The notes: a model not told the origin generated them from the letters alone. Shown: positions 1-10,183, numbered from the stretch's first letter. The stretch is DNA of 64,000 nt from Isoetes taiwanensis (GCA_021234155.1 JAJEKV010000033.1:10199641-10263640), one strand, 5' to 3'. Numbers and translations: made by a program.

Positions 1-770
1 CCGGGGTGCTCATTCTGTAAGGTGCCTTGCTGGTAGGCTTAGCATCTGGAGCTAATGTGATTTCACACTCTACACCTCTATAAGGTGGTAGCTGACGGAT
101 TTGATCCGAAAAAACATCATTGAACTCCCTAATGAGACTTGCTACTGGCTTGGCCAACTGATTCCCACTTAGGTCACTTCCCTTCTCTTTGGTTGGTTCA
201 ATTGCCTCTAACCTCAGAATATACTCCACCTTATTTCTTACTATACTTTTTCTTAGCTGCTTCATAGAAATGCACTGCATATGAGAAGCTACCTTCTTAC
301 CTTTTACTATGAATCTATTGCCGTCCGGCACCGTCATGGAGATCTCGTTGCGCTCGCAGTGAATCATCGCTTTAGCTGGCTTTAGGAACTCCATTCCTAC
401 TATAAGGTCATACTTTCCAATATCCATGACTTCAACCCCCATCGGCCACTTGCTTCCACTAAGGTCTATATCAAACGTGATCCTCCTCCCCTTAGTGTGC
501 CGAATGGCACCGTTTGCCATGCTAACTGGCCTTGGCTTTGACTTCAAGACTTTATTCTTCGTTAGGGTAGCAAGCCTAGGAGAGGCAAAGTTGTGAGAGC
601 TACCTGTATCTATCAAGACTAGGTATGGACTGCTATTTATGATTCCCTCAGCCGCAATGACTGTGGACTGATTTTCAACATCACCTGACTCAATAGCTGC
701 ACAAATATGGCACTCACCTTCTATGAAATCTTGGGCTTCCTGCTGGTCGTCCTCTTCATCGTCTCCCAAT
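1..770 (-). pseudogene. Ty3/gypsy aspartic protease and start of reverse transcriptase, cut by window edge
   Basis: This is the pol part of the minus-strand gypsy element. Reading leftward from about 770, an acidic spacer leads into a retropepsin domain with the active-site motif LIDTGSSHNFAS near 630-595 and the flap-side motif DLIVGMEFL near 405-380. It continues as an RT N-terminus (REFNDVFSDQ, then LPPYRGVECEI) and leaves the window at base 1. The protease frame is shifted relative to the zinc-knuckle frame just upstream, so gag and protease are not in one frame here. That could be programmed frameshifting or decay. The retropepsin cleaves the Gag-Pol polyprotein in the virus-like particle. 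The family call is firm from the motifs; the clade within gypsy cannot be fixed without the rest of RT and integrase. Confidence 0.85.
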
Positions 771-2048
771 CTGCAAGCTCTGCCAAGGCTGCCTGCATGA
801 CGAATGGACAGTCGTGCGTTCGGTGCCCTGGCTGGAAGCACCTAAAGCACAACTTCTTTTCAATGCATTCCTGCCTCTTTTCCTTTGGCAGGCTGTCCAA
901 AAGACGCTTGAGTGAACTGCCCCCTGATCCATTTTGTGGCCTACGGTCTCCAAAGGGTTTCCCCTGAGTTTTCCCTTGATGTTGGTCTCCGGTTGGCGTA
1001 GTTGCTGATTGCTTATTCTGATACTGCCCTTGATACTGCCCTGTTGTTTTACCCTTGAATGGTAACTGTTTCTGCCCTGGAGTGACTGGGGCTTAGACTT
1101 AAGGCCTTGTCTTCGGCCTCCCCGACTGTTCTTGGGTTAATTGCTCGAATTAACCTTTTGATGTTACTGTTGAGCCCTTCAATGTAACCCTCGACCGCTT
1201 GTCTCTCTGTGATCCTGGGTACATTGAGTCTTAACCTCATAAATTCCTCTGTGTACTTAGCTACTGATAGGTTCCCCTGGTCTAACCTGTAGAACTGCTG
1301 GATCTGCCTACTAGTGTGAGACCTCGGCACGTAATGTTTGTGGAAAGCTTTACTGAAGGTCTTGAATCTGCAGCTGTTTCGTCTCAACTTATTAGACTTA
1401 GCATACCCTTTCCACCATATCCTGGCTGCTCCTATCAGATTGGCTGTTGCAACCTTGCCTATGTCTTTGTTTTTCATGCCATAGGAATTCCCAAATTCCT
1501 CCATCTCATCAAGCCAAGCATCTGCCTCCATGCCTGACCTGTCTTTCCCTGAAAATTGGCCAAGCTTCCTTGTCTTCCAAATATTACTCATGGCACTATC
1601 CACTTTCTTCTGATAATCATCTGTCTTCCTGTTCTTTTTCCTGGCTTGGGATGCATCTGACTCACTGTCGGAGGTGCTACCAGTCTGATTGTTAGAGGTA
1701 TCTGCCGTGCTAGAACTAGACGGTGTTGGACTCCTTCTGTTTCTCCTCTTTCTCTTCTTATCCCTGACATTTCCCTGATTGTCTTCCCCTTCTGGCTGTG
1801 GAGCCTCTTTAATGCCTTGCGCAGGTAGTGGAGGTGGAGGTGGTGGTGCCAGTCCATATTCCTAAGCGTTCATCAATGGGGTTGCCCAGTGAATCAGCTG
1901 GTGCATCTGGTTCCTCATTTGCGTGAGTCTTGCATTAATTGTTTCCACCGACATTTCTTCATTGTTGTCGTCTTGTTCACGCCCAAACAAGTTTCTAGGT
2001 ACCCATTAGTGCTGCCGGCCCTGGCCTTGAGCGATGTTCCTGGCTGCA
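721..2048 (-). pseudogene. Ty3/gypsy gag with CCHC zinc knuckle
   Basis: This is the capsid/nucleocapsid gene of the minus-strand gypsy element. The N-terminal part (about 2000-1600) has a proline run and a Ser/Asp-rich, Lys/Arg-rich segment. The core (about 1600-1100) reads as a retrotransposon gag domain with motifs such as AARIWWKGYAK, FHKHYVPRSH and EFMRLRLNVPR. After a Gln/Gly-rich stretch comes one zinc knuckle, CFRCFQPGHRTHDC (C-x2-C-x4-H-x4-C, about 835-790). The reading frame is broken: an in-frame stop near 1862, another just after the putative splice acceptor, and a frame change near 1090 between capsid and knuckle. The knuckle frame ends at 721, overlapping the protease frame. It is likely a dead copy, although some breaks could be sequence errors. 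Confidence 0.8.
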
Positions 2049-2275
2049 AGTATTAGTCATCAATGTTGTTACTTAAGTTATATATTATTCATCCTTATTT
2101 ACAAGTCAATTATTGTTAGGCATAAAAGAAATCATGTCAAAATTGCACTTATAAGTTGACAATTTATAGTCATTAATATATAAGAGTTACACATTAATAT
2201 AAAATACATGATAGTACATAGAAGTGAAGACTCAATACAATCTAGAAGATAAGTGAGAATAGAAAATATTCATCT
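2049..2275 (-). other. AT-rich spacer ending in a good 3' splice site before gag
   Basis: This is an AT-rich, non-coding stretch between the unidentified ORF and gag. On the minus strand its downstream end reads ACTAATACTTGCAG (about 2061-2048), which looks like a plant branch region and splice acceptor, followed by sequence in frame with gag apart from one stop. This suggests that gag may be expressed from a spliced RNA, as reported for some Ogre-type elements at another position. No donor was identified with confidence. Confidence 0.35.
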
Positions 2276-3804
2276 TCAGTGCCCCTTCATCGATTTGAAG
2301 AAGTTCTTGACGTCCCTGAGGCGTAGTCCCTTGCCGACGTTCCGCAAGATGTTCCTGGAAGATCCCCCTTCGAGTGCTCGGGCCATTTGGGGTGCTGGGA
2401 GTTCTGGTGCCGTTGCCGCTACTACCGTTAATGTTGCGTACCTGAGGTGGCCCCTGGCGAAGTCGAGGCATTGAAGTGCCACGGATCTCTTAAAGAGGAT
2501 GATATGATCCGTTCCGTAGTCTAGTCTGGCGTGCTGCCCAAAGCCAGAGAGTGCTATGAGGAGTGCCACCGACTCTTCTCCTCGTGGGCTGAACTCCTTG
2601 TGAAAAACTATCATCTGCCCTTGACTGAGGACTGGAAGATAGTACCGGAGTGCCTTACCCTTCCCTATGACTTTCGTACCTGTGCCCCTTCTGTTAGCTG
2701 CTTCGCCGTAGGCGTCTAATGCCAAGAGGTCTTCATGGTCCCTCCACGTGGTAGTTGTGCTCTCCAGGTTGATGCTACTGGATGCCTCCCACATATTCCT
2801 GGAACGAACTGTTCGGCTAGAGCTTGGGCCTCTTCCTGGTTTGTACAATCTGCTTTGTATTTGTTGAAACTCCTCCTCTGGGATGATTGGTTCCTGCTGT
2901 CGATAGATCTCCCTTATCTGCTCATAGACTGCTATATCTGACATTGTCTCCCCGGCGTACGAGTGTCGCTCTGCTAGCTCCCTTGGGATTTCCTGGTAGG
3001 AGTAGTCGATGAAGTCGCCTGCTCCTTTGTCATCAAGCCTAAGAGCTCGTCGATTCTAAGCCCTTCTTCTTGGCAGCAAGGAAGGTTGAGGATGTCATTT
3101 GCCAAGATGTACTCCTCTCCATCGATGACTATTGGTGATAGGGTTGTGATGCCGATTGGTGGCTCATAGGCCCGCCTGATCTCATCATCATGCCTGGCTA
3201 TTCGCTTCTCGATCCTCATCGCCTCTCTGCTTTCCCAATCTGGGTTTTCTTCCCCTAGCTGCTCGTAGTCTTGCTCAATTTGTAGGTTGATGTCCCTGAT
3301 GTCACGCCATGGAACATGTACTCCGAGGACTCGATCTCGTGAATGTGGCTTTGGTCCCTCCGAGTGTCGAGTGGCGCTAGGTCCAAAGGCTGAATTGAGG
3401 GTTCACCCGCCCTATTGACTGACTTATACTGCATGAATAGAGCTAGGGCTGCATGGGCTGAGAGATATATATGCCTATTATGCTTGCAGGTCATGTAGTC
3501 GGGACAGCTTGCTCTTGTCCTTGGATCCTCCCCCTAAGACTTGGCTAAGCGAATCTAGGGATACCCATTTCCCTCCCCTAGGCGGCAAACTAACTTCCCA
3601 GGGTAGGATCTGCTGGTCATATTGGCAAATGATGTCAGTGTAAAAAGGGGTTCTGGTCAATGTTGCATGGAGATCAAAGAGATGGTCGATTACATGGAAG
3701 GCTTGTTCAGCAAGAAAATCACGGATATGGTTGGCAGCATCATACCATCTAACAAAGGTAGAGGGCGCCATTGAGCAGAGGTAAGTGTAGGAAATGGCTT
3801 GCAA
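2276..3804 (-). pseudogene. Unidentified extra ORF of the gypsy element, broken into four frames
   Basis: Four successive minus-strand open stretches (3804-3478, 3494-3255, 3219-2974, 2944-2276) read like one protein of roughly 480-500 residues with frame changes between them. A likely start is MAPSTFVRWYDAANHIRDF near 3771. Visible sequence includes a mixed-charge middle (IEKRIARHDDEIRRAYEPP, VIDGEEYILANDIL) and a C-terminal part with YYLPVLSQGQMIVFHKEFS and GQHARLDYGTDHIILFKRS. I recognise no family: no zinc knuckle, no protease or polymerase motif and no clear membrane segment. It lies on the sense strand of the element between the H3-like ORF and gag, where Ogre/Tat-type elements keep an extra ORF. 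Whether the breaks are introns, errors or decay is open. Confidence 0.45.
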
Positions 3805-4070
3805 AGATCAATGAAAGGTTGGGAAATCGCCTAAGATGCTAAGAACAGTTCTGGTGAAGGGAAAATGGCAAATGAGGCCCCCTTTATAGACTATGGTCTG
3901 CCTCGGGTTCCATGCACAGGGGTTCTTGATGGAAGAGACTTTTGTTCTAAGGTTATGGATATCCAATTGAGCTACCATGAAGTGCAAATCTAAGCAAAAC
4001 AAAGCAAGAAACACTACATGGCAGTTTGTTGGGTCAAATTTGGTCAATCCATGCCAAAAAGGGTCAACCC

Positions 4071-4139
4071 GGGTGGGTTCGCGCAAATGGGTCCTGCGTC
4101 GCGAACGCAGACGCGTTTTGCACGGACCGACCCGGTTTC
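4071..4139 (-). repeat. CpG-rich direct repeat, copy 1
   Basis: This is a 69-bp unit, almost identical to 4272-4340 at an offset of 201 bp. Its core is the hairpin-forming TGCGTCGCGAACGCA followed by GACGCG. It lies in the non-coding gap between the H3-like ORF and the downstream unidentified ORF of the minus-strand gypsy element. Confidence 0.85.
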
Positions 4140-4271
4140 ACTGATTTGGGAGATGATCAATCCTTTCTAGGGGTTATGAGATGCTAACATGCCTATTTGG
4201 GTGGATTCTAATCTATCTAATAACTTGTTTCAAACAAAATTGACATCTAGAAGTGTCAAATTGGGCTAATC

Positions 4272-4340
4272 GGGTGGGTTCGCGCAAATGGGCCCTGCGT
4301 CGCGAACGCAGACGCGTTTTGCGCGGACCGACCCGGTTTC
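4272..4340 (-). repeat. CpG-rich direct repeat, copy 2
   Basis: This is the second copy of the 69-bp GC-rich unit at 4071-4139, with the same TGCGT/ACGCA stem and CGCGA loop. Only a few substitutions separate the copies, mostly T/C and A/G changes. The surrounding DNA is AT-rich, so the pair stands out in base composition. Confidence 0.85.
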
Positions 4341-4566
4341 GCCTTTTTGTGAGCAAAAATCGATTTCTTCGTGCTGGGACCTATGGCATTTAACCTATTA
4401 CAAGCATTTTAAGCTTTATACAAAAAATTATACTACAATCTAACCTACTTAATTACATTTTCATATCATGACACGATCAAATTACAGGGAAAAGAACTTA
4501 TATATATATATATGAAAGAAAGTCAAGTACATGGAAAATTTTTATCTAATTACAAAATTTGAGGCC

Positions 4567-5742
4567 TCAGGGTCTCTCTTTGCGAATCCTCTGCGCCAAA
4601 TACAGGTCCTTGGGCATAACAGTTACACGCTTGGCGTGAATTGTGCAAAGATTCCCCTCCTCGAAGAGCTGAATTGGCTCTGCCTCTACTGCCTCCTGCA
4701 GGGTCCGGGTGGTTAGGGGTGTCACCCTATAATCAGTCTGGAACTCCTGCATGATCTCCCGGAGGAGCCGCTCGAACGGCGCCTTCTGGATCAGGAGATT
4801 AGTACACTGTTGAAAGTGTCTAATCTCTCAGAAAACTCTGGCGTGCCGAGAGTTAGGTCCGTGATGGACCTTCTTCGGCTTCTCCGGCCTTGGTGGCGGC
4901 GACTTCGGCTGATTCTTCGGCCGCCCTCCCTTCACGAACTTCTCCACGTTCTGCTTGCAGTACCAATCATTATACCTCGTCCAGCGACGGAGGTACTCCT
5001 GGTACACCTTCATTCTGCGCTTGAACTTGTGATCCTGCCGGAGCGCGAATTCACGCTCGTCCACCTTCTGCTTCTTCACTACCTTAGGTGGCTTGGGCCA
5101 CTTAGGGTAGGGTGGGCGTGCGTTGGGGTCTGAAGATTCCCCAACGTCTTGTGCCTGCTCCTTCTCTTCATCTTCCTCCTCCTCGTCTCCATCTCCTTCC
5201 TCCTCTTCCTCATTCTCGCGTGGGCGAGGTTCTTCAATAGTCACGGTACCCCGTGGTCTATCCCTCCTCGCCTTCTTCCTCCTCTCTTTCTCCTTCTGCT
5301 CCCTCTCCTTTTTCTTTCTGGCGGCCTTCTCCTCCTCCCACTCAGTTACCTTCTCCTTCCCCTCCTTCTTGCTCGAAGAGGGGACTGCGTGCTGGTCCTG
5401 TTGGGGCTGAGTCTGATGCTGTTGCTGCTGATCCTCCTGCTGCTCTCCCCGCTGCTCCTCTTGGTCTCCCTCCTGGTGCTCCTCCTCCTGGTCGGATAGG
5501 GGGCCAAGGTGACGGGTCTCATCTGTTCGCTGAGTACCTCCCGACGAAGAGCTACTGTTGCTGCTGGGGGCCTCCTCCTGGGAGATGTGGAAGGTCTCGT
5601 CAGTCGAGGACGACGACTCCTCCTCTGGCCTCGGCCGGAGGTGCTCTGGCATCTGCTTGCCGTGGACTCCAGCTGTTGCTGCCGCCATCGAAGGTGAGCT
5701 CCTTCGGCCAGTCTTCCTATAGGTTTGTTTGGTTCTCGCCAT
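4567..5742 (-). pseudogene. Histone H3-like ORF inside an LTR retrotransposon, one in-frame TGA
   Basis: Starting at the ATG at 5742, the product begins MARTKQTYRKTGRRS, which keeps H3 residues R2, T3, K4, Q5, T6, R8 and K9. A linker of about 285 residues follows: Ser/Glu-rich, then Gln-rich, a long Glu/Lys/Arg coiled-coil-like part, and an aromatic Lys/Arg-rich part. After TGA codon 305 (4828-4830) the same frame continues for 86 residues that align without gaps to the H3 histone fold: [15 protein letters not shown], then [47 protein letters not shown], and the end RIRKERP. By hand I count about 51 identities in 86 against canonical H3. The TGA stands where H3 has Arg (LREIR), so CGA to TGA is the simple explanation. 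Loop 1 is not lengthened, which argues against CENH3. It lies between primer site and gag, sense to the element. Its function is unknown. Confidence 0.85.
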
Positions 5743-6298
5743 ATCTTACGGTTAAGGAAACAGGTGACGTAAGGCTGATCAAGAGAGAGAAGGTAGAAGA
5801 CAAGGTTTGGGGGAAATGAGGTGGCAAGAAGATATTTAAAAAAAGGAAGATGCTCTAGGGAATATTCCCCTATCATTAATAGGTCTAATAATTAGCCCCC
5901 CCTATTAATTACTCCAATATACTTAATTATTAGTATATACTTAATGCTGTATTATACCATAATTTCGAATTTTCCTAATGGTTTGAAGTGTTAATTATGA
6001 ATTTGCGTCATTTTTCACCCAGGTCTCGGATTGGCATGATTCTTCGACCCATTTTAGGTGAAATCTGATGCTGATTCATAATTTTCGCTCCAATTTTACT
6101 AGGATGTTAATTTGACTCATTCTTTTTCCTTCCTCTAACAACTTAGCCTATTTCTACGGACCCACTACCTAGGAGAAAAAAAATTTTCCCCTATTTTCGA
6201 GGTTCCATGGTGGAAATTTTCATTTCGCACCCTATTAGGTCTGTTAGACTACTTTCAAGGATATGGTCAGTGCTAGTTCTTGGTCAACCAAGAACATT
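5743..6298 (-). other. Leader between primer-binding site and H3-like ORF
   Basis: This is a non-coding leader of about 560 bp following the tRNA primer site of the minus-strand element. It is AT-rich with several pyrimidine runs. No other conserved feature is visible. Confidence 0.5.
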
Positions 6299-6310
6299 GC
6301 TCTGATACCA
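6299..6310 (-). promoter_or_regulatory. tRNA-iMet primer-binding site of the minus-strand gypsy element
   Basis: On the minus strand the sequence is TGGTATCAGAGC, the standard plant primer site complementary to the 3' end of initiator tRNA-Met. It lies one base inside the LTR end, so it fixes the LTR boundary and the direction of the element. Confidence 0.9.
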
Positions 6311-6311
6311 T

Positions 6312-7909
6312 TGTGATGCTCCCTACAAAATATACGGCACCCGGCCGTACACTCCGTAGGAAATCCCCCATCCGGTCCTTCGACCGCACGGGCCCTCCGT
6401 CTATCCCGCACTCTGGGATCTCCGTAGTGCGGGAAGGGGACACGAAGGTGTCTTGCGCGCCCTTCCCCTATGGGCTCCTATCACAGCGGAAGCATAAACA
6501 TCGTCAGAACTAGCAATCATAATACATCATGCTACCTCGATGGGTAGCCCATACGCATATCCATAACTGCAAAGAAGATAATCATATGCCATAAAACATG
6601 AGAGCTCCTACCCGTGGCTCCGACTCATAAGGGGGTCAACTGACTGGATAGGTCTCAAGATAGAGCAGACCGAGTCATAACGATGGTGGGGCTGGCTACA
6701 GACAATGGCTAGGGTTGACCACTCCATCCGCCCCTCCTGTACATACTTTGCAGATGGGCTAGATCAAGCTCTGGCATGACTCTAGCCTTCCGGATACGCA
6801 ATCCCATGGCATCACCCATTGGGACTACTCCAGGTTGCATCTCCCTGGTCTGTCGAGGCAAGACAGGTTGCATCTCCCCTTCCCGGGATCTAGAGGTTCC
6901 ACGGGAGGCTAGAGAATCGTGACGACACACGATTCGTCCCCGACTTAACCTCCCAAAACAAGAGCCAAGCCAACACTTGTAACTCTTGAGAGGCAGGGCG
7001 ACACCATTGCCCCAGGAGGTGTCGGACCCATGCCCGGCCCACACGAAGTGACCGACCATAAGCCTAGCCCACTATGGGATCCCCAGTAGCCACGCTCAGC
7101 AGGGATCCTCCCTATGCATCGCCTCTAGCCCCATTGTGTAGTGCTGAGTCACCTCATAGCCTCCATAGCCCGGTGGGTTCCTATGCACAGGCCGCAAAAT
7201 AATAGGAACTAAAGGGTCTAACTAGGAGCATTACTAAGTAAGGCTACTAGGTCTCTACCCCCCTTCCCAATACAAGAGAAGCAAACATGATCAACCATCA
7301 TCACATCACATCATATCATGGTAATCATCATAAAAACATCTTAACCTAATCATACATATCTAACTTACAGTTAGGGTTCCTTGATTAGGGTTCAAGATGT
7401 TCAACAAGGGTTCTAGGATGGCTCTACTCAAGATACAACATACAAACCCATCTGGAGTGCTAACTTCCAGCTATGAACTCTATTCCACCTACGTGCTCCA
7501 GAAGCACTCCCTCCCAATCCTGGCGTCTCCATGCTCCTTGACGTGGTCGAAGCCGTGCTCCCTCCAAGATCGTGCACACACTTCGGGGGCTGCTACACCA
7601 GGCTATGCTACGACGAATGATGCGCGAAACGGGGTTTCGAGTGCGTAGATGAATGTTCAGGTGCTAGGGTCAGGAAAAGAGGTCTAGGGTTAGGGTTTGG
7701 GCCAATATAGGTTAGGGTCCACACGGGATGCCACGTGGCACCAATGGGGTGGGGTCGTGTGGCGGTTTGCCCAATAGGATAAGGCCATGTAAAAATGGCC
7801 TTATCCTAAGGTTATCTAAGTTAAGCATTTAACTTAGATGTGCACCCATGCCACTTCCTAAGGTATACAAGGCTACAAGGGATGGCGTATATTCCCCTGG
7901 AACGTCACA
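6312..7909 (-). repeat. 5' LTR of the minus-strand gypsy element
   Basis: The LTR is about 1.6 kb. On the minus strand it starts TGTGACGTTCCAGGGG at 7909 and ends GGAGCATCACA at 6312, next to the primer-binding site, giving TG...CA ends. Its first 190 bp or so are clearly homologous to the plus-strand LTR fragment at 9278-9464 (shared GTATACCTTAGGAAGTGGCA and a block around AGATAACCTTAGGATAAGGC). The matching 3' LTR is outside the window, so age cannot be estimated here. Confidence 0.8.
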
Positions 7910-8900
7910 AGTTCTCACCTTCCACGTTCCAACGTACTTCAGCCCACCATTATCCTTGAAAAGAAGATGTACCAATCCAAATCAAAAATATTTCCAATAA
8001 GAACAAGAGATGATGTGTCTCCCGCCAAGTAACTCTTTCATCCTGAGCCCGGAGATCTAGATCGCTCTCCTCTGCAGCTCTTCCCTCATCATCTCGTCTT
8101 TTCCAATTGCATCTAAAAAATCTATAAAACCCTTCAATTTTATCAATTCTGTCTAACCTTTTATCAAGCTCTCCCCATTTTCCTATGGTGTGAAAGATCC
8201 ATCAATGCGACTTCTTGATTAAACCACTTCTAGACCTTAGCTTTTGAAATACTCTTTCTACCTAGGGCCACATCACATCTATGTTTTCAGATCACCTACA
8301 ATCCAATACTGACTAGGGTAGCATAGATTAAATCACTCTTACAAGAGGTGATTACTTGAGGCCAATCGAGATTATGCCCATGCAACCCAATTATAGACCC
8401 AATTATAGGAGCAACCCAATGCCAGAAACCAATACTTTAGGAACAAAATAAGAGACGTGCCATACCTTTGAGATCCAAGCAGCCCAATGGGCATCCCTGA
8501 GGGCCAATCATCCACTCTGAGCTAATCTAGCACACGTATTTGTCCCCCCTGCAAGGCTAACCATCTAAACATTGTATCCTCCTCAAGCATAGAGTCAAAG
8601 TCCTGAATCTGGTTTATGAAATCGATTTGTTATGATCCCATATGTGATGCAGTCCAGTGATTCCGGCATCCTCCACTTAACAAAGATTCTTGGAAGAGGT
8701 AGGCCATCTTTTCACACATGATGCATAATCCAAGCCAGTCTCTAATAAATGCAAGGGATGGAGAGGAGTCTTTTTGGATTGCCCTCGAAATAAACTTAGC
8801 CGACAAAACCTGAGTTTGTAGAAAGAGGTCTTTACAGCCGGGCCATGATCGAGTGCAAGGTAGTAGGGTAACCTTGAGCTAGTAGCTCGGCTCAAGGAGG
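7910..8900 (-). mobile_element. Decayed LINE-like stretch
   Basis: No open frame survives. On the minus strand short pieces resemble the region upstream of RT in plant L1 LINE ORF2, for example WFNQEVALMDLSHH followed by KRLDRIDKIEGFYRFF and ERVTWRETHHLLF, which match the usual pattern of a WN-EVF helix and an E--WRQ-S motif. The assignment rests on spacing and a few residues, so it is tentative. Confidence 0.3.
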
Positions 8901-9277
8901 TAATTAGGGGGGTGGTCCTCTAAAACGACAAACTTATTAATTAAACTAATGTAATGTGCTACTCCTGCAGGCAAGTGATGGGGGGGCATCGAGGAGGAGC
9001 GCATTACGTAGAGATGGGGAGCCATGATTTAGACTTAAATTATGAACCCTAATAACTTTTGTGATAATGTTTTGAGTTATTACAATAAGTAACCTTGTTA
9101 AGACTATATAATTTTGTATAGGTACAAATATACCCTATGTTACATGTTAACTGTTTAATAGGAAGTTGATCATTTCAGTAAAGTCGAAGTTGTATACTTA
9201 TGTTGTTTTGCAGGGATAGTGTAGGTTCGTCATCTTAGCGTAATGATGAGGACAGCATTATCCTAAGGGGGGGAGAA
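8901..9277 (+). mobile_element. 3' end and polypurine tract of a second copy of the gypsy family
   Basis: This segment ends in AAGGGGGGGAGAA (9265-9277), a clear polypurine tract directly before the LTR start TGTGACGTTCC. Upstream is AT-rich with intron-like features (TTGTTTTGCAG near 9215) and no open frame of note. It is the 3' end of an element in plus orientation whose LTR matches the minus-strand element at 6312-7909. Confidence 0.65.
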
Positions 9278-9464
9278 TGTGACGTTCCAGGGAAAATAAG
9301 CTATAAATACGTATATTTTCGGGTCTGTCACTATAAGAGTTTACTTTCATAGCCATGTATACCTTAGGAAGTGGCATGGGTGCATATCTAAGTTGTATAT
9401 AACTTAGATAACCTTAGGATAAGGCCCATTTTCCACATGGCCTTATCCTATTGGGCAACCGCCA
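9278..9464 (+). repeat. Truncated LTR of the same family, plus strand
   Basis: It begins TGTGACGTTCCAGGG after the polypurine tract and follows the first 190 bp or so of the LTR at 7909-6312, with differences. Homology stops at GGGCAACCGCCA, where the next gypsy element begins (TGTTAGTCCTG at 9465). The two LTRs of the family therefore lie head to head about 1.4 kb apart. Confidence 0.75.
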
Positions 9465-10183
9465 TGTTAGTCCTGTGCCTCCTGGTACAGGACTATTCAT
9501 GCATACGACAGACCAAGTCAAGGCCAAGGAGTCACAACCAGGCACGGGTCAGTCGTCCAAAGCCCAGCAGAAGACCAAGCAGACCACGCAGTCAAAGGGT
9601 GCGCCTGCCGTCAAGAGGAGGCGCTCAGACAAGTGACGGCCCGTCACCGCCAAGCGTCGGCGTCGGCGTGATTTCGAGCACTTCAAGAGGCACCCGCAAA
9701 GCATTCCCTGCAAATCAGGCCTCCTTCCGAGTAAACACCGAGATCGGTCGAGTGTCTATATTGGGCCAAAGGCCATTGTACTATATATATGAGTAGAGCT
9801 AGCACATGAGTTTTTAGATGAGTTTTGAGTCTTGTCTCACTTCAGTTTTCTCTCGATTGCGAGAGCTCATGTATCTTCATTGATATCAAGGAAGTTTATC
9901 TCATTATTGCAATCTCATTGTTCTCTTTTTGTTCTTCTGTTCTCCTTTTCTTGTTCTTTTCTGGCAAATCCCGCGTGACATAGCTCCCGGATTCTCCTCT
10001 TAGATCCAAGGGTCCTCACAGAGGAACGTCTTGCAGGAGTTCGAACCCGGACCCAAACACATTCGCGGCTGCCGGGTGCGCTTTTTCTTCCATCATGTGG
10101 GCTTCGGGGTTTCCTCACGAAGAACTCCCTGCTAAAGCGGCTGCTCGTCTCGGCGCCATCAGCGGCAGCGAGCTGTTCGGGAT
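9465..10183 (+). repeat. Probable 5' LTR and leader of the second gypsy element
   Basis: It starts TGTTAGTCCTG at the break point in the older LTR. It contains a TATA box (CTATATATATGAG near 9780), then a pyrimidine-rich stretch and GC-rich leader before gag. I could not find a second LTR copy in the window or a convincing primer-binding site, so the end of the LTR, somewhere near 9970-9990, is not fixed. Confidence 0.45.

Noticed and set aside
4567-5742. Centromeric H3 (CENH3) as the identity of the H3-like ORF
   Set aside because: CENH3 has a longer loop 1 and a divergent N-terminus. Here loop 1 has the canonical length and the tail matches ordinary H3.
5123-5819. Plus-strand Ser/Leu/Pro-rich open frames
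   Set aside because: They are antisense readings of the Glu/Lys-rich linker of the H3-like ORF, and their composition is explained by that.
6709-7059. 116-codon minus-strand frame in the LTR
   Set aside because: It lies wholly in LTR sequence, with no domain and no sign of use; GC-rich DNA keeps frames open by chance.
10036-10052. TTCGAACCCGG resembling a tRNA T-arm
   Set aside because: No acceptor stem, anticodon arm or CCA-side pairing is found around it.
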